A stretch of DNA of 40,904 nt, taken from positions 1-40,904 of the forward strand of contig JAAYEL010000032.1 in assembly GCA_012728755.1 (NCBI GenBank). Direction: 5' to 3'. The translations under genes and the position numbers were made by a program. Shown piece after piece: positions 9,298 to 19,481 of this stretch (position 1 is the first letter of the stretch; every line of letters begins with the position of its first letter). This DNA comes from Tissierellia bacterium. GTDB taxonomy: Bacteria; Bacillota; Clostridia; Tissierellales; Peptoniphilaceae. Under the pieces are notes generated by a model. That model was not told the DNA's origin. It did no database searches and saw only the letters and a list, made by a program, of their open reading frames with translations.

Positions 9298-12200
9298 TTG
9301 AAAGAGATGACAAGTTTTGAAGCAATGCAAATCGGGATAGCATCTCCTGAGATGATGAGATCATGGTCTCGTGGGGAAGTTAAAAAGCCTGAAACTATCA
9401 ATTACAGAACACTTAAGCCAGAAAAAGAAGGTTTATTCTGTGAAAAAATCTTTGGACCAACTAAAGATTTTGAATGTAATTGTGGAAAGTACAAGAGAAT
9501 AAGATATAAGGGAGTCATCTGCGAAAAATGTGGTGTAGAAGTTACTAAAGCTAATGTTCGTAGGACAAGAATGGGACATATAGAATTAGCAACTCCAGTT
9601 TCTCATATTTGGTATTTTAAAGGAATACCATCTAGAATGGGTTTACTTCTAGATATGAGCCCTAAATCATTAGAAAAAGTACTATATTTTGCTAACTATG
9701 TAGTAACTGATCCTGGCGAATGCCAAGAACTAGTGAAAAAACAAGTGCTGACAGAAACAGAATACAATCACTATTATGACGAGTATGATGGAGAGTTTGA
9801 GGCTGAAATGGGTGCTGAAGCTATTCAAAAATTACTTGCAGATATAGATTTACAACAAGAACACGATCAATTAACTGAAGATTTAGAAACTGCAACAGGT
9901 CAAAAGAGAGTAAGAATCTATAGAAGACTTGAAGTAGTTGAATCATTTATTCAATCAGGTAACCAACCAGAATGGATGTGCTTAGATGTACTTCCAGTAA
10001 TCCCACCTGATTTAAGACCTATGGTTCAGTTAGAAGGAGGCAGATTTGCCACTTCTGACTTAAATGATCTTTATAGAAGAGTTATAAATAGAAATAACAG
10101 ATTAAAAAGACTTTTAGATATTGGAGCACCAGAAATTATCGTTAGAAACGAAAAAAGAATGCTTCAAGAAGCTGTAGATGCTTTAATAGATAATGGTAGA
10201 AGAGGTAAACCTGTTACAGGTGCTTCAAATAGACCACTTAAATCATTATCAGATATGCTTAAAGGTAAGACTGGTAGATTTAGACAAAACTTACTTGGTA
10301 AGAGGGTAGACTATTCTGGTAGATCCGTAATCGTAGTAGGACCAGAACTTAAATTTTACCAATGTGGTCTTCCAAAGGATATGGCATTAGAACTATTTAA
10401 GCCATTTATTATGGAAAAATTGGTTAAACATGGCGATGCATTAAACATCAAATCAGCTAAAAAATTAATCGAAAGAAAGAAGCCAGTTGTTTGGGGAGCT
10501 TTAGAGGAAGTTATTAAGGACCATCCGGTACTATTAAACAGAGCCCCAACTCTTCACAGACTTGGTATTCAAGCATTTGAGCCAGTTCTAGTAGAAGGTA
10601 AAGCCATTAAGCTTCACCCACTAGTAACTACAGCATACAATGCCGACTTCGATGGTGACCAAATGGCGGTTCACGTACCATTATCAGCGGAAGCTCAATC
10701 AGAAGCTAGACTTTTGATGATGAGTACAAACAACATCTTAGCACCAAAAGATGGTAAACCTATCACAACTCCTACTCAGGATATGGTATTAGGTTCTTAC
10801 TACTTAACTTCAGAGTTCCAAGTTGAAAAAACAAACTTAGTTTTCAACGACTATGAAGAAATGCTAAAAGCATTAGAAAATAAGCTAGTTCATTTACATT
10901 CACTTGTAAAGATTAGGATTAAAACTAATGAAGAAGATAGAGGCCAAATCATAGAATCTACAGTAGGAAGATTTATTTTCAACTCAGGTATTCCTCAAGA
11001 TTTAGGATATGTTGATAGAAATAAAGATAAATATTCCTTAGAAATTGATAGATTGGTTGATAGTAAAATGCTTTCATCTATCATTGAAAAATGTTTCTTA
11101 AGACATGGAAATATTAGAACAGCAAGACTTCTAGATTATATTAAATCACTTGGATTTAAGTATTCAACAATAGCAGCTATCTCTATATCTATGTCGGATG
11201 TAACTATCCCAGAAAAGAAACAAGAAATTATTGAAAGAGCTGAACAAAAAGTATTCGAGATTGAAGAACATACTAATATGGGTCTTTATACTGAAAAAGA
11301 AAGATACAATCAAGTAATCGATACTTGGACTAAAGCTACTGAAGAAATTGAAAAAGAATTATTGAAAAACCTTGAAGAAACAAATACTATCGCAATCATG
11401 GCTAATTCAGGAGCCAGAGGTAGTATTAGACAGATCAGACAGTTAGGTGGTATCCGTGGTCTGATGGCATCTACTACAGGAGCTACTATCGAAATTCCGG
11501 TAAAAGCTTCATTTAGGGAAGGTTTATCAGTGCAAGAGTTCTTTATCTCTACTCACGGTTCTAGAAAGGGTCTTTCTGATACAGCTATCAGAACTGCCGA
11601 TTCAGGATACTTAACAAGAAGACTTGTAGATGTATCTCAAGATGTTATCGTAAGAGAAGAAGACTGTGGTACAAATTCTTATATAGAAGTAAGTGATTTT
11701 AGAGAAGGTAATGAGTTAATCGAATCATTAAATTCTAGAATAATTGGTAGGACTTCATTTGAAGACATCCTTCATCCAGTGACTGGAGAGATTATCGTTC
11801 ATAAAAATGAGATTATTAGCGAAAGAATGGCTGATGAGATCACAAAAGAACATAAACTTGAGACATTTGATGGTAAGGGTGAGATCAAGATAATAAATAA
11901 AGTTAAGGTTAGATCAGTACTTGAATGTAAGGCTGAACACGGCGTATGTTCTAAGTGCTATGGTAGAAACTTAGCTACAGGAAAATCAGCTAATATCGGA
12001 GAAGCTGTTGGTATCATTGCTGCTCAATCAATCGGGGAACCAGGAACTCAGTTAACGATGAGAACATTCCACTCAGGTGGGGTTGCCGGAGGTGGAGCTA
12101 TCACACAAGGTTTACCAAGGGTTGAAGAGTTATTTGAAGCTAGAAGACCAAAAGGACAAGCAATTATTGCTAGAAATGATGGTATAGTTTCATTTGAAAA

Positions 12201-12870
12201 TGTTGATGGTAAAGTAGACGTTTATATCGGAAATGACGAAGAAAAAGTTAAATACAGTATCCCATACAATGTAACTGCTGTGGTTCAAGAAGGACAAGTG
12301 ATGAAAATAGGAGACAAGATCTCTGAAGGTTCAATAAATCCTCATGAATTACTTGAGTTAATGGGAACAAAAGCCGTACAAGAATACATCATAAAAGAAG
12401 TTCAAAAGGTTTACAGACTTCAAGGGGTAGATATTGATGATAAACATATAGAAATTATCGTTAAGCAAATGCTTCAAAAAGTAAATGTTATGGACTCAGG
12501 TGATTCACGTATGTTAGCAGGAACTATGGTAAATAGAAGAACTGCTGAAGCGGAAAATGATCAATTAGCAGAAGAAGGAAAGAGAGTAGCAGAGCTTGAA
12601 AATACATTATTAGGTATCACAAAAGCTTCTATCGCATCAGATTCATTCTTATCTGCAGCATCATTCCAAGAAACTACTAAAGTTCTTACAGATGCATCAA
12701 TCAAAGGTAAGACTGATAATTTACTTGGACTTAAAGAAAATATCATTATCGGTAAGTTAATTCCTGCCGGAACTGGTATCAAAAAGTATGCAAATGTAAA
12801 AATTAAGCATGAAAATCAAGTAAATGATGTCATTATGATGGATGATGTTAAAGAAGATGAAGCTATTTAG
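9298..12870 (+). CDS. rpoC: DNA-directed RNA polymerase subunit beta prime
   Basis: A 1190-residue beta prime subunit. The N-terminal zinc site (CNCGKY then CEKCG, about residues 60-77), the catalytic NADFDGDQ with three metal-binding Asp (about 448-455), the bridge-helix and trigger-loop region ([15 protein letters not shown]) and the second zinc site ending in [11 protein letters not shown] (about 878-888) are all present. The start is TTG at 9298, chosen because AAGGGGG (9284-9290) sits 7 nt before it and the sequence then starts in the expected place ([18 protein letters not shown]). It is cotranscribed with rpoB. The small L7Ae-like ribosomal gene often found between rpoC and rpsL in Bacillota is absent. 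Confidence 0.98.
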   Translation: MKEMTSFEAMQIGIASPEMMRSWSRGEVKKPETINYRTLKPEKEGLFCEKIFGPTKDFECNCGKYKRIRYKGVICEKCGVEVTKANVRRTRMGHIELATPVSHIWYFKGIPSRMGLLLDMSPKSLEKVLYFANYVVTDPGECQELVKKQVLTETEYNHYYDEYDGEFEAEMGAEAIQKLLADIDLQQEHDQLTEDLETATGQKRVRIYRRLEVVESFIQSGNQPEWMCLDVLPVIPPDLRPMVQLEGGRFATSDLNDLYRRVINRNNRLKRLLDIGAPEIIVRNEKRMLQEAVDALIDNGRRGKPVTGASNRPLKSLSDMLKGKTGRFRQNLLGKRVDYSGRSVIVVGPELKFYQCGLPKDMALELFKPFIMEKLVKHGDALNIKSAKKLIERKKPVVWGALEEVIKDHPVLLNRAPTLHRLGIQAFEPVLVEGKAIKLHPLVTTAYNADFDGDQMAVHVPLSAEAQSEARLLMMSTNNILAPKDGKPITTPTQDMVLGSYYLTSEFQVEKTNLVFNDYEEMLKALENKLVHLHSLVKIRIKTNEEDRGQIIESTVGRFIFNSGIPQDLGYVDRNKDKYSLEIDRLVDSKMLSSIIEKCFLRHGNIRTARLLDYIKSLGFKYSTIAAISISMSDVTIPEKKQEIIERAEQKVFEIEEHTNMGLYTEKERYNQVIDTWTKATEEIEKELLKNLEETNTIAIMANSGARGSIRQIRQLGGIRGLMASTTGATIEIPVKASFREGLSVQEFFISTHGSRKGLSDTAIRTADSGYLTRRLVDVSQDVIVREEDCGTNSYIEVSDFREGNELIESLNSRIIGRTSFEDILHPVTGEIIVHKNEIISERMADEITKEHKLETFDGKGEIKIINKVKVRSVLECKAEHGVCSKCYGRNLATGKSANIGEAVGIIAAQSIGEPGTQLTMRTFHSGGVAGGGAITQGLPRVEELFEARRPKGQAIIARNDGIVSFENVDGKVDVYIGNDEEKVKYSIPYNVTAVVQEGQVMKIGDKISEGSINPHELLELMGTKAVQEYIIKEVQKVYRLQGVDIDDKHIEIIVKQMLQKVNVMDSGDSRMLAGTMVNRRTAEAENDQLAEEGKRVAELENTLLGITKASIASDSFLSAASFQETTKVLTDASIKGKTDNLLGLKENIIIGKLIPAGTGIKKYANVKIKHENQVNDVIMMDDVKEDEAI

Positions 12871-12879
12871 CCTAAAGGC

Positions 12880-12908
12880 TTGACATCGATTTTTAGTGGT
12901 GATAAAAT
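12880..12908 (+). promoter_or_regulatory. Promoter of the rpsL-rpsG-fusA-tuf operon
   Basis: TTGACA (12880-12885), a 17-bp spacer and TAAAAT (12903-12908) lie 10 bp after the rpoC stop codon. No terminator precedes it, so rpoBC readthrough can add to it. The inferred start near 12915 gives a leader of about 90 nt that begins with the hairpin at 12925-12946. Confidence 0.75.
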
Positions 12909-12924
12909 TATAAAGGTTAAGTTG

Positions 12925-12946
12925 GAAGGCCATACCTATGGCCTTC
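12925..12946 (+). promoter_or_regulatory. Leader hairpin of the str operon
   Basis: GAAGGCCATA (12925-12934) and TATGGCCTTC (12937-12946) form a perfect 10-bp stem. It is followed by TAATTTAAG rather than a T tract, so it is a weak terminator at best. Its place just after the inferred transcription start of rpsL makes a leader or attenuator role as likely as an end for rpoBC mRNA. Confidence 0.55.
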
Positions 12947-12968
12947 TAATTTAAGTATATATAGCGAA

Positions 12969-13464
12969 AGTTGATATATAAATTTAAACAGAAGGAGGAA
13001 AATATGCCTACAATTAATCAATTAATTAGGAAGAACAGAGAAAGCGAAGTAAAAAAATCAAAGACACCAGCTCTTGGATACAACTTCAACACTCTAAGAA
13101 AAGAAAATACTAAGAGCAACAGCCCTCAAAAAAGAGGAGTATGTACTTCTGTAAGAACAGTAACTCCTAAAAAACCTAACTCAGCTTTGAGAAAGGTAGC
13201 CAGAGTAAGACTTACAAATGGTGCTGAAGTATTATCTTATATTCCAGGTATCGGCCATAACTTACAAGAACACAGTGTTGTACTTATAAGAGGTGGAAGG
13301 GTAAAGGACTTACCAGGTGTTAGATACCATATCATTAGAGGCGCGCTAGATACTGCTGGAGTTTCAGGTAGAAAACAAGGTAGATCTAAGTACGGTGCTA
13401 AAAAAGCTTAGTAAAGCAAATTAAATAATTGAAAGTGCATATTGTTTAGATTTATATATCAACT
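12969..13464. repeat. Long inverted repeat bracketing rpsL
   Basis: The stretch 12969-12991, starting AGTTGATATATAAAT, sits directly before the rpsL ribosome binding site. Its complement is at 13442-13464, ending ATTTATATATCAACT, in the rpsL-rpsG spacer. As RNA the two can form 23 pairs including two G-U wobbles, with the rpsL coding region as the loop. The left copy touches AAGGAGG at 12992-12998. It may be a regulatory long-range duplex, but no partner protein is shown. Confidence 0.7.
13004..13411 (+). CDS. rpsL: 30S ribosomal protein S12
   Basis: A 135-residue S12 protein of the 30S decoding centre. The conserved core [20 protein letters not shown], the [11 protein letters not shown] stretch and [14 protein letters not shown] are intact, and the two lysines tied to streptomycin response (in PKKPNS and RVKDLPG) are the sensitive type. 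It has the longer N-terminal insert typical of Bacillota. The open frame reaches back to 12971, but AAGGAGG (12992-12998) five nt before ATG 13004 and the canonical MPTINQLIR start fix the start. It is the first gene of the str operon and lies inside the inverted repeat described separately. Confidence 0.97.
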   Translation: MPTINQLIRKNRESEVKKSKTPALGYNFNTLRKENTKSNSPQKRGVCTSVRTVTPKKPNSALRKVARVRLTNGAEVLSYIPGIGHNLQEHSVVLIRGGRVKDLPGVRYHIIRGALDTAGVSGRKQGRSKYGAKKA

Positions 13465-13471
13465 GTGCACT

Positions 13472-13507
13472 TATCGGTGAATCACCGAGTATCGGTGTTA
13501 AACCGAG
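13472..13507 (+). repeat. Two tandem 18-nt hairpins in the rpsL-rpsG spacer
   Basis: Two head-to-tail 18-nt units (13472-13489 and 13490-13507) share TATCGGTG at the start and ACCGAG at the end and differ only in the 4 nt between. Each folds on CGGT with ACCG; the first has an extra G-C pair. They lie in a 133-nt spacer upstream of the rpsG ribosome binding site, the region where E. coli S7 binds its own mRNA. Binding by S7 here is only inference from position. Confidence 0.55.
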
Positions 13508-13544
13508 TACCAATGAAATACTTATTAGTAAGGAGGGAAGAAAA

Positions 13545-14015
13545 GTGCCAAGAAAAAGTAATATACCTAAGAAAGAGGTAATGCCTGATCCAGTATATGG
13601 AGATAAGGTAGTTGCTAAATTAATCAATAACATAATGTTAGATGGTAAAAAAGGTACAGCTCAAAAGATCGTTTACGGAGCTTTCGAAGTTATCGCGCAA
13701 ACAACAGGCGAAGAAGCTTTAGAAGTTTTCCAAAGAGCTATGACTAACATTATGCCATTGTTAGAAGTTAAGGCGAGAAGAATCGGGGGAGCTACTTACC
13801 AAGTACCAATGGAAGTAAGACCTGAAAGACGTCAAACTTTAGCATTAAGATGGATTACTACTTTTGCTAGAAAAAGAGGCGAAAAGACAATGATCGAAAG
13901 ATTATCTAAAGAGCTTCTTGATGCAGCAAATAACACTGGAGCTAGTGTTAAGAGAAAAGAAGAAATGCACAGAATGGCTGATGCGAATAAAGCATTTGCT
14001 CATTATAGATATTAA
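13545..14015 (+). CDS. rpsG: 30S ribosomal protein S7
   Basis: A 156-residue S7, the usual length, which nucleates assembly of the 30S head. Recognisable parts are [36 protein letters not shown] core (here [19 protein letters not shown]) and the C-terminal [15 protein letters not shown]. The start is GTG at 13545 with AAGGAGGG (13530-13537) seven nt before it. The unusually long and structured spacer after rpsL suggests separate translational control of this gene. Confidence 0.97.
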   Translation: MPRKSNIPKKEVMPDPVYGDKVVAKLINNIMLDGKKGTAQKIVYGAFEVIAQTTGEEALEVFQRAMTNIMPLLEVKARRIGGATYQVPMEVRPERRQTLALRWITTFARKRGEKTMIERLSKELLDAANNTGASVKRKEEMHRMADANKAFAHYRY

Positions 14016-14039
14016 TCTCAGAGAGTTAAGGAGAAAAAA

Positions 14040-16130
14040 GTGCCAGATATTAAATTAGAACAAATCAGAAACGTTGGGATAATGGCTCATATCGATGCCG
14101 GTAAGACAACTGTTACTGAAAGAATTTTATTCTATACAGGCAAGATTCATAAAATGGGAGATACCCATGACGGTAGTGCAGTAATGGACGCTATGGATCA
14201 AGAAAAAGAAAGAGGAATTACAATCGCATCTGCGGCAACTACTGCTTATTGGAAAGACCACAGAATTAATATCATCGATACTCCAGGACACGTTGACTTC
14301 ACAGTTGAAGTTGAAAGATCTCTTAGAGTACTAGATGGTGCTGTTGCATTATTCGATGCAAAAAGTGGTGTAGAACCTCAATCAGAAACTGTATGGAGAC
14401 AAGCTGATAGATACGGAGTACCTCGTATGTGTTTCATCAACAAGATGGACGCTACAGGAGCAGACTTCTTCATGTCAGTACAAACAATTAAAGACAAACT
14501 TAAAGCAAATGCTGTACCAGTACAAATCCCAGTAGGATCTGAACATAATTTCGTAGGTCTTATCGACTTAATCGAAATGGAAGCAGAAATTTACTATGAT
14601 GATTTAGGTAAAGATTTCAAAAAAGAAGAAATCCCAGCAGAGCTTCAAGAAAAAGCAGAAGAATATAGAAACGCTCTTATAGAAGCTGTATCAAATTCAA
14701 ATGAAGATATTATGATGAAATATCTTGAAGGTGAAGAAATCACAGCTGAAGAATTAAGAGAAGCAGTTAGAGTATCAACAATTAACAGAGATATCTTCCC
14801 TGTACTTTGTGGGTCAGCCTACAAAAACAGAGGGGTTCAATTCCTAATTGATGCCATAGTTGATTTTATGCCATCACCAGTTGATGTACCAAACATCAAA
14901 GGAACTTTACCTAAGAAAAATGAAGATGAAGAAGATGTTGTTGAAGAAAGAGAATCATCAGTTGATGGACCATTTGCTGCATTAGCATTTAAGGTAGTAG
15001 CTGACCCATACGTTGGTAAGTTAACTTACTTTAGAGTTTACTCAGGTCAAATCACAGCAGGTTCTTATGTATATAACTCAACAAAAGGTAAGAGAGAAAG
15101 ACTTGGTAGAATTATCGAGATGCACTCTAACCAAAGAAATGAAATCGAAGAAATCTCAGCTGGTAATATAGCAGCTGCTATCGGATTAAAAGATACAACT
15201 ACAGGGGACACTCTATGTGATCAAGATGCTCAAATCATCCTTGAAAAAATGGAATTCCCAGAACCAGTTATATCTGTTGCGATCGAACCTAAGACTAAAG
15301 CATCACAAGAAAAAATGTCAATTGCTTTAAGTAAATTAGCTGAAGAAGATCCAACATTCCAAACTTATACAAACCAAGAAACTGGACAAACAATCATCGC
15401 AGGTATGGGTGAGCTTCACCTTGAAGTTATCGTAGAAAGATTGTTAAGAGAGTACAAGGTTGAAGCAAATGTAGGTAACCCACAAGTATCATATAGAGAA
15501 TCTATTTCTAAGACAGCTGAAGCTGATGGAAAATTTGTTCGTCAATCAGGTGGACGTGGACAATACGGACATGTTAAACTTAGAGTAGAGCCAGGTGAAG
15601 CTGGACAAGGTATTATCTTCAAAGACGCAATCGTTGGAGGGGTAGTTCCTAGAGAATATATCAAATCTGTTGAAAACGGGGTTGTTGAAGCATGTAAATC
15701 AGGTGTTCTAGCAGGATACCCTATATTAGACTTAACAGTTACTTTATTCGATGGTTCTTACCACGAAGTTGACTCATCAGAAATGGCATTCCAAATTGCT
15801 GGTTCTATGGGACTTAAAGCAGCTGTTGAAAAAGCAGGTCCACTACTACTTGAACCTACTGAAAAAGTAGAAATCGTTACTCCTGAAGAATATCTTGGGG
15901 ATGTAATGGGTGATGTTTCATCTAGAAGAGGACGTATCGAAGGAATGGATGCAAAAGATGGTACACAAATCATCACAGCATATATTCCACTATCAGAAAT
16001 GTTCGGATATGCTACTGACCTTCGTTCAAACACTCAAGGTCGTGCGACTTATTCAATGCAATTTGATCATTATGATAGAGTACCAGAAAGCGTAAAAGAA
16101 AAAGTATTAGAAGGCAAAAAATCATCTTAG
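14040..16130 (+). CDS. fusA: Translation elongation factor G
   Basis: A 696-residue GTPase that drives ribosomal translocation. G1 HIDAGKTT, the switch I stretch [11 protein letters not shown]3 DTPGHVDF and G4 NKMD are present, and domains II-V run to the normal C-terminus (the domain IV tip has [15 protein letters not shown]). The start is GTG at 14040, preceded by AAGGAG (14028-14033). It is 24 bp after rpsG and 12 bp before tuf, in the classic str order. Codons are AGA- and TCA-rich like the neighbours. Confidence 0.98.
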   Translation: MPDIKLEQIRNVGIMAHIDAGKTTVTERILFYTGKIHKMGDTHDGSAVMDAMDQEKERGITIASAATTAYWKDHRINIIDTPGHVDFTVEVERSLRVLDGAVALFDAKSGVEPQSETVWRQADRYGVPRMCFINKMDATGADFFMSVQTIKDKLKANAVPVQIPVGSEHNFVGLIDLIEMEAEIYYDDLGKDFKKEEIPAELQEKAEEYRNALIEAVSNSNEDIMMKYLEGEEITAEELREAVRVSTINRDIFPVLCGSAYKNRGVQFLIDAIVDFMPSPVDVPNIKGTLPKKNEDEEDVVEERESSVDGPFAALAFKVVADPYVGKLTYFRVYSGQITAGSYVYNSTKGKRERLGRIIEMHSNQRNEIEEISAGNIAAAIGLKDTTTGDTLCDQDAQIILEKMEFPEPVISVAIEPKTKASQEKMSIALSKLAEEDPTFQTYTNQETGQTIIAGMGELHLEVIVERLLREYKVEANVGNPQVSYRESISKTAEADGKFVRQSGGRGQYGHVKLRVEPGEAGQGIIFKDAIVGGVVPREYIKSVENGVVEACKSGVLAGYPILDLTVTLFDGSYHEVDSSEMAFQIAGSMGLKAAVEKAGPLLLEPTEKVEIVTPEEYLGDVMGDVSSRRGRIEGMDAKDGTQIITAYIPLSEMFGYATDLRSNTQGRATYSMQFDHYDRVPESVKEKVLEGKKSS

Positions 16131-16142
16131 AGGAGGATAAAA

Positions 16143-17336
16143 ATGGCTAAAGCTAAATTTGAAAAAACAAAACCACACGTAAATATCGGAACTATAGGTC
16201 ACGTTGACCACGGTAAGACAACAACTACTGCAGCAATCACTTTAGTATTAAATAAAAGATTTGGTACTGGTGAATTCGTTGATTATGCAAATATCGACAA
16301 AGCTCCAGAAGAAAGAGAAAGAGGTATCACAATCAATACTTCTCACGTAGAGTATGAAACAGCTAACAGACACTATGCTCACGTTGACTGTCCAGGTCAC
16401 GCGGACTACGTTAAAAACATGATCACTGGTGCTGCACAAATGGACGGCGGTATCTTAGTTGTATCTGCAGCTGATGGTCCAATGCCACAAACTAGAGAAC
16501 ATATCTTACTTGCAAGACAAGTTGGGGTTCCTAAATTAGTAGTATTCTTAAACAAAGAAGACCAAGTTGATGACCCAGAACTAATCGAATTAGTTGAAAT
16601 GGAAGTTAGAGACCTATTATCTGAATACGAATATGATGGAGATAACACTCCAGTATTAGTAGGTTCAGGATTAAAAGCTCTTGAAGATCCAGACGGAGTT
16701 TGGGGAGACAAAATCGTAGCTCTTATGGAAGCTGTTGATGAGTGGATTCCACAACCAGAAAGAGATACTGACAAACCATTCCTAATGCCAGTAGAAGACG
16801 TATTCTCAATCACAGGTAGAGGTACAGTTGCTACAGGTAGAGTAGAAAGAGGAGTTGTTAAAGTTGGAGATACTGTACAAATCGTAGGATTAGTTGAAAA
16901 ACCATCTGACGTAGTTGTTACAGGAGTAGAAATGTTCAGAAAACAACTTGACTTAGCTGAAGCTGGAGATAACATCGGAGCACTTTTAAGAGGTGTTACT
17001 AGAGATGATATCGAAAGAGGACAAGTATTAGCTAAACCAGGAACAATTAAACCACATACTAAGTTTGAAGGCGAAGTATACGTATTAACTAAAGATGAAG
17101 GTGGAAGACATACTCCATTCTTCTCAGGATACAGACCACAATTCTTCTTCAGAACTACAGATGTTACTGGAAATATAGAATTAGCAGAAGGCGTAGAAAT
17201 GGTTATGCCTGGAGATAACGCTACTTTCACTATCGAATTAATCAGCCCAATCGCTATCGAAGAAGGTTTAAGATTCGCAGTTAGAGAAGGTGGAAGAACA
17301 GTTGCTTCTGGAGTTGTTTCTAAAATCCTTGCTTAA
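16143..17336 (+). CDS. tuf: Translation elongation factor Tu
   Basis: A 397-residue GTPase that delivers aminoacyl-tRNA to the ribosome. G1 [15 protein letters not shown], switch I with [13 protein letters not shown]3 [12 protein letters not shown] and G4 NKED are intact, and domains 2 and 3 are complete. AGGAGG lies right after the fusA stop codon, giving strong coupled translation. Only one tuf copy is visible in the window. The long minus-strand open frame opposite this gene (16406-17230) is a codon-bias shadow. A strong terminator ends the operon. Confidence 0.98.
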   Translation: MAKAKFEKTKPHVNIGTIGHVDHGKTTTTAAITLVLNKRFGTGEFVDYANIDKAPEERERGITINTSHVEYETANRHYAHVDCPGHADYVKNMITGAAQMDGGILVVSAADGPMPQTREHILLARQVGVPKLVVFLNKEDQVDDPELIELVEMEVRDLLSEYEYDGDNTPVLVGSGLKALEDPDGVWGDKIVALMEAVDEWIPQPERDTDKPFLMPVEDVFSITGRGTVATGRVERGVVKVGDTVQIVGLVEKPSDVVVTGVEMFRKQLDLAEAGDNIGALLRGVTRDDIERGQVLAKPGTIKPHTKFEGEVYVLTKDEGGRHTPFFSGYRPQFFFRTTDVTGNIELAEGVEMVMPGDNATFTIELISPIAIEEGLRFAVREGGRTVASGVVSKILA

Positions 17337-17376
17337 TTAATTTAAGAACTTAAAGCTATATCAAAATAGCTCATAT

Positions 17377-17409
17377 AAAACGGCCAACTCGTAAGAGTTA
17401 GCCGTTTTT
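17377..17409 (+). terminator. Terminator of the str operon
   Basis: AAAACGGCCAACTC (17377-17390) and GAGTTAGCCGTTTT (17395-17408) form a 14-bp stem with one C-A mismatch, a GTAA loop and a following T run. Confidence 0.88.
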
Positions 17410-17431
17410 ACTTTTATACTTACACATATTC

Positions 17432-17440
17432 TGATATAAT
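17432..17440 (+). promoter_or_regulatory. Extended -10 promoter of the methyltransferase gene
   Basis: TGATATAAT (17432-17440) is a full extended -10 element; a weak TTTATA lies about 16 bp further upstream. It is 23 bp after the str terminator and 30 bp before the ATG. Confidence 0.6.
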
Positions 17441-17470
17441 GATATAAATAATAAAAAGGGATGTGATGAA

Positions 17471-18184
17471 ATGAGTCAATTTTATAGTTCAATTAGTAAG
17501 TACTATGGAAAGATATTTCCAGCAGACATGAAAAGAGTCGAATTTCTGTTACATGCGTCTAGGGATGGAGATGATGTATTAGATATAGCTTGCGGAAGCG
17601 GTGAGATTGCTAAGAAGATGCAAGATAATGGTAAGAATGTTTATGCTATTGATATAGAAGATGATATGGTCGAATTGGCTAGGGAAAAAGGCATTGATGC
17701 ACATGTCATGGACATGCTTGAGCTACAAATAAAAAAGAAGTTTGATATGGTCTATTGTATAGGAAATTCTGTATCACATTTAGAAACAAAATTTGATTTA
17801 GATGATTTTTTATTTCAAATGCCAATGCTACTAAAAAAAGGTGGACATCTAGTGATTCATATCATTAACTTCCTAAGAATCTGGGATGAAAATGCACCAG
17901 ATGGAGCTTTACTTTATGAATTGCCAGTTATAGAAAATGAAGGCGTTCGATTTGAAAGAAGATATTATAGAGAAAAAGATAAGATTAGATTTAATGCCAT
18001 ACTAAATGCAGATGGTGAGACTTTTGAAGACAATCAATTACTTCTTAATATTAACCCTAAGGATCTTATTAACTTTTTGATATCTTTGGGATTTGGTGTA
18101 AAGATTTATGGTGGTTTTAATAAAGCAGCTGAATTTGAAGCTAAAAAATCTTTTTCTTTTATATTAAAAGCTACAAGATTATAG
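17471..18184 (+). CDS. Class I SAM-dependent methyltransferase
   Basis: A 237-residue soluble protein with a Rossmann methyltransferase fold. Motif I is VLDIACGSGEIAKKM (about residues 33-47), the acidic end of strand 2 is in YAIDIEDDMVELA, motif post-I is MDMLEL, and motif II/IV is FDMVYCIGNSVSHLE. The substrate cannot be told from sequence; relatives act on small molecules, quinone-like compounds or tRNA. It stands alone between two terminators. AAAGGG lies about 10 nt before ATG 17471. Function beyond the fold is unknown. Confidence 0.8.
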   Translation: MSQFYSSISKYYGKIFPADMKRVEFLLHASRDGDDVLDIACGSGEIAKKMQDNGKNVYAIDIEDDMVELAREKGIDAHVMDMLELQIKKKFDMVYCIGNSVSHLETKFDLDDFLFQMPMLLKKGGHLVIHIINFLRIWDENAPDGALLYELPVIENEGVRFERRYYREKDKIRFNAILNADGETFEDNQLLLNINPKDLINFLISLGFGVKIYGGFNKAAEFEAKKSFSFILKATRL

Positions 18185-18192
18185 TAAATAAA

Positions 18193-18230
18193 AAGTGGAG
18201 TATCAGATAACTGATATCCACTTATTTTTT
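18193..18230. terminator. Bidirectional terminator between methyltransferase and zupT
   Basis: AAGTGGA (18193-18199) plus TATCAG (18201-18206) pair with CTGATA (18211-18216) plus TCCACTT (18217-18223), leaving one bulged G at 18200. T-rich tails on both strands suit the two converging genes. Confidence 0.8.
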
Positions 18231-19068
18231 AAGCTAATAAAATTAATGATAATGCCATAAATGCCATACCTGCGATACAGCCATAAATCGTAGTATGGTG
18301 ATTTCCATACTCTTCTGCTGCTGGTAATAGCTCATCAAGCGAGATGAATGTCATGATACCGGCTACAGCTGCAAAGACGATACCTATCATAGCATCAGAT
18401 GCATTATTCAAGAAGATGAAATATGCAAATAGTCCTCCAATTGGTTCTGCTATAGCAGATATAAATGAATATAGGAAGGCTTTTCTTTTGCTACCTGAAC
18501 CATAATATACAGGAACTGCAACAGATATACCTTCTGGTATATTATGGATGGCTATAGCGACAGCTATAGGTATTCCTAAGGAAGGATCCTTCACTGTTGA
18601 TATAAATGTTGCTATACCTTCTGGAAAGTTATGAATAGTGATTGCCAATGCTGTGAAAAATCCCATTTTCATAAGTTTATTTTTCTCAACTTTTGACATA
18701 TTTTCTGGTTCTGTCTCAGGTGTTTCCTTAACATGCTCTATATCTTCAGTTGATTGCATCTCATGCGGGTTATGTGCTTCAGGTATAAGTTTATCTATAA
18801 GTGCTAATATAAGCATGCCTGCAAAAAAAGCAAGGACTGTATAAAGTAAAGCAGTCTTTTCACTATAGGTAGTTAAAAGCTGTTCTTGTGCTTTTGGCAT
18901 GATATCTACAAAAGAGATAAATATCATGGCACCTGCTGAAAATCCTAGGCTTGCAGATAGAAATTTCGTATTTGTTTTTTTTGTGAAAAATAACAAAACA
19001 GTACCTACTAAGGTAGTTAAACCAGCTATCCCGGTTATCAAAAATGCTATTAATACATTGTGTTCCAT
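18229..19068 (-). CDS. zupT: ZIP-family metal transporter, ZupT-like
   Basis: A 279-residue membrane protein with about eight helices. The two hallmark metal-site motifs are HNFPEGIATF in helix IV and HNIPEGISVAV in helix V. The cytosolic loop around residues 100-130 is acidic with a few His (EAHNPHEMQ), shorter than the His-rich loops of eukaryotic ZIPs. The family imports divalent metals, mainly Zn but also Fe or Mn. GGAGG sits 7 nt before the ATG. Its upstream region has an extended -10; I do not see a convincing Zur or Fur box. Confidence 0.88.
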   Translation of the reverse strand: MEHNVLIAFLITGIAGLTTLVGTVLLFFTKKTNTKFLSASLGFSAGAMIFISFVDIMPKAQEQLLTTYSEKTALLYTVLAFFAGMLILALIDKLIPEAHNPHEMQSTEDIEHVKETPETEPENMSKVEKNKLMKMGFFTALAITIHNFPEGIATFISTVKDPSLGIPIAVAIAIHNIPEGISVAVPVYYGSGSKRKAFLYSFISAIAEPIGGLFAYFIFLNNASDAMIGIVFAAVAGIMTFISLDELLPAAEEYGNHHTTIYGCIAGMAFMALSLILLA

Positions 19069-19087
19069 ATAATTTCCTCCATTACCA

Positions 19088-19096
19088 ATTATAGCA
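19088..19096 (-). promoter_or_regulatory. Extended -10 promoter of zupT
   Basis: On the minus strand the sequence reads TGCTATAAT, a complete extended -10 element about 20 bp before the start codon; the -35 region is weak. Confidence 0.55.
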
Positions 19097-19149
19097 TAAA
19101 ATCATATTTAATGCGTATTTACAAAAAAAACTAAATAAAATTTGACTTT

Positions 19150-19179
19150 TTGCTAGAAAACGTTTAAGATATCTATAAT
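19150..19179 (+). promoter_or_regulatory. Promoter of the T-box operon
   Basis: TTGCTA (19150-19155), an 18-bp spacer and TATAAT (19174-19179) lie just before the T-box stem I. A better-looking TTGACT at 19142 is too far away (26 bp). Confidence 0.55.
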
Positions 19180-19186
19180 AAATAAA

Positions 19187-19429
19187 AGCTATCAAAGAGA
19201 CAAGGATATGGATTCTCTACAGAGAGCTAGCGGTTGGTGGAAGCTAGCGAGATTGAAGTATGTGATATTCCCTCTTTGGCTGTCGGCTGAAGTTAGTAGG
19301 TTGGACCGGTTCTCACCGTTATATGAGTAGAGATTGTTGGATCTTGAGAGATGATTTTTTTAATCATACAAAGGGTGGTACCGCGGAAAGTTAATTCGTC
19401 CCTTGCTAGTAATAGCAAGGGACTTTTTT
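19187..19429 (+). promoter_or_regulatory. T-box riboswitch with terminator/antiterminator
   Basis: A tRNA-sensing leader. Stem I closes with AAAGAG (19194-19199) and CTCTTT (19272-19277). AGAGAG (19221-19226) is followed by a distal hairpin, GCTAGC (19226-19231) to GCTAGC (19243-19248), around GGTTGGTGGAA. The T-box AGGGTGGTACCGCGG is at 19372-19386. The terminator is GTCCCTTGCTA (19398-19408) with TAGCAAGGGAC (19413-19423), then six T. AAGGG (19371-19375) can instead pair with CCCTT (19400-19404) as antiterminator. The specifier strand (19251-19268) reads GATTGAAGTATGTGATAT; UAU (19259-19261, Tyr), GUA, AUG and UGU are possible, and UGG (Trp) is absent. Confidence 0.93.
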
Positions 19430-19481
19430 ATTTCATAAAGTAACCCTAAAAACCAACAAATAAAATATTTTAGGAGAGGTT

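Noticed and set aside
5530..13411. Rifampicin or streptomycin resistance changes in rpoB or rpsL
   Set aside because: The key residues in the rifampicin pocket and the two S12 lysines are of the sensitive type by eye.
16406..17230. A 274-codon minus-strand frame opposite tuf
   Set aside because: It is a codon-bias shadow of a highly conserved gene and has no ribosome binding site or family pattern. Similar shadows lie opposite rpoB, fusA and pflB.
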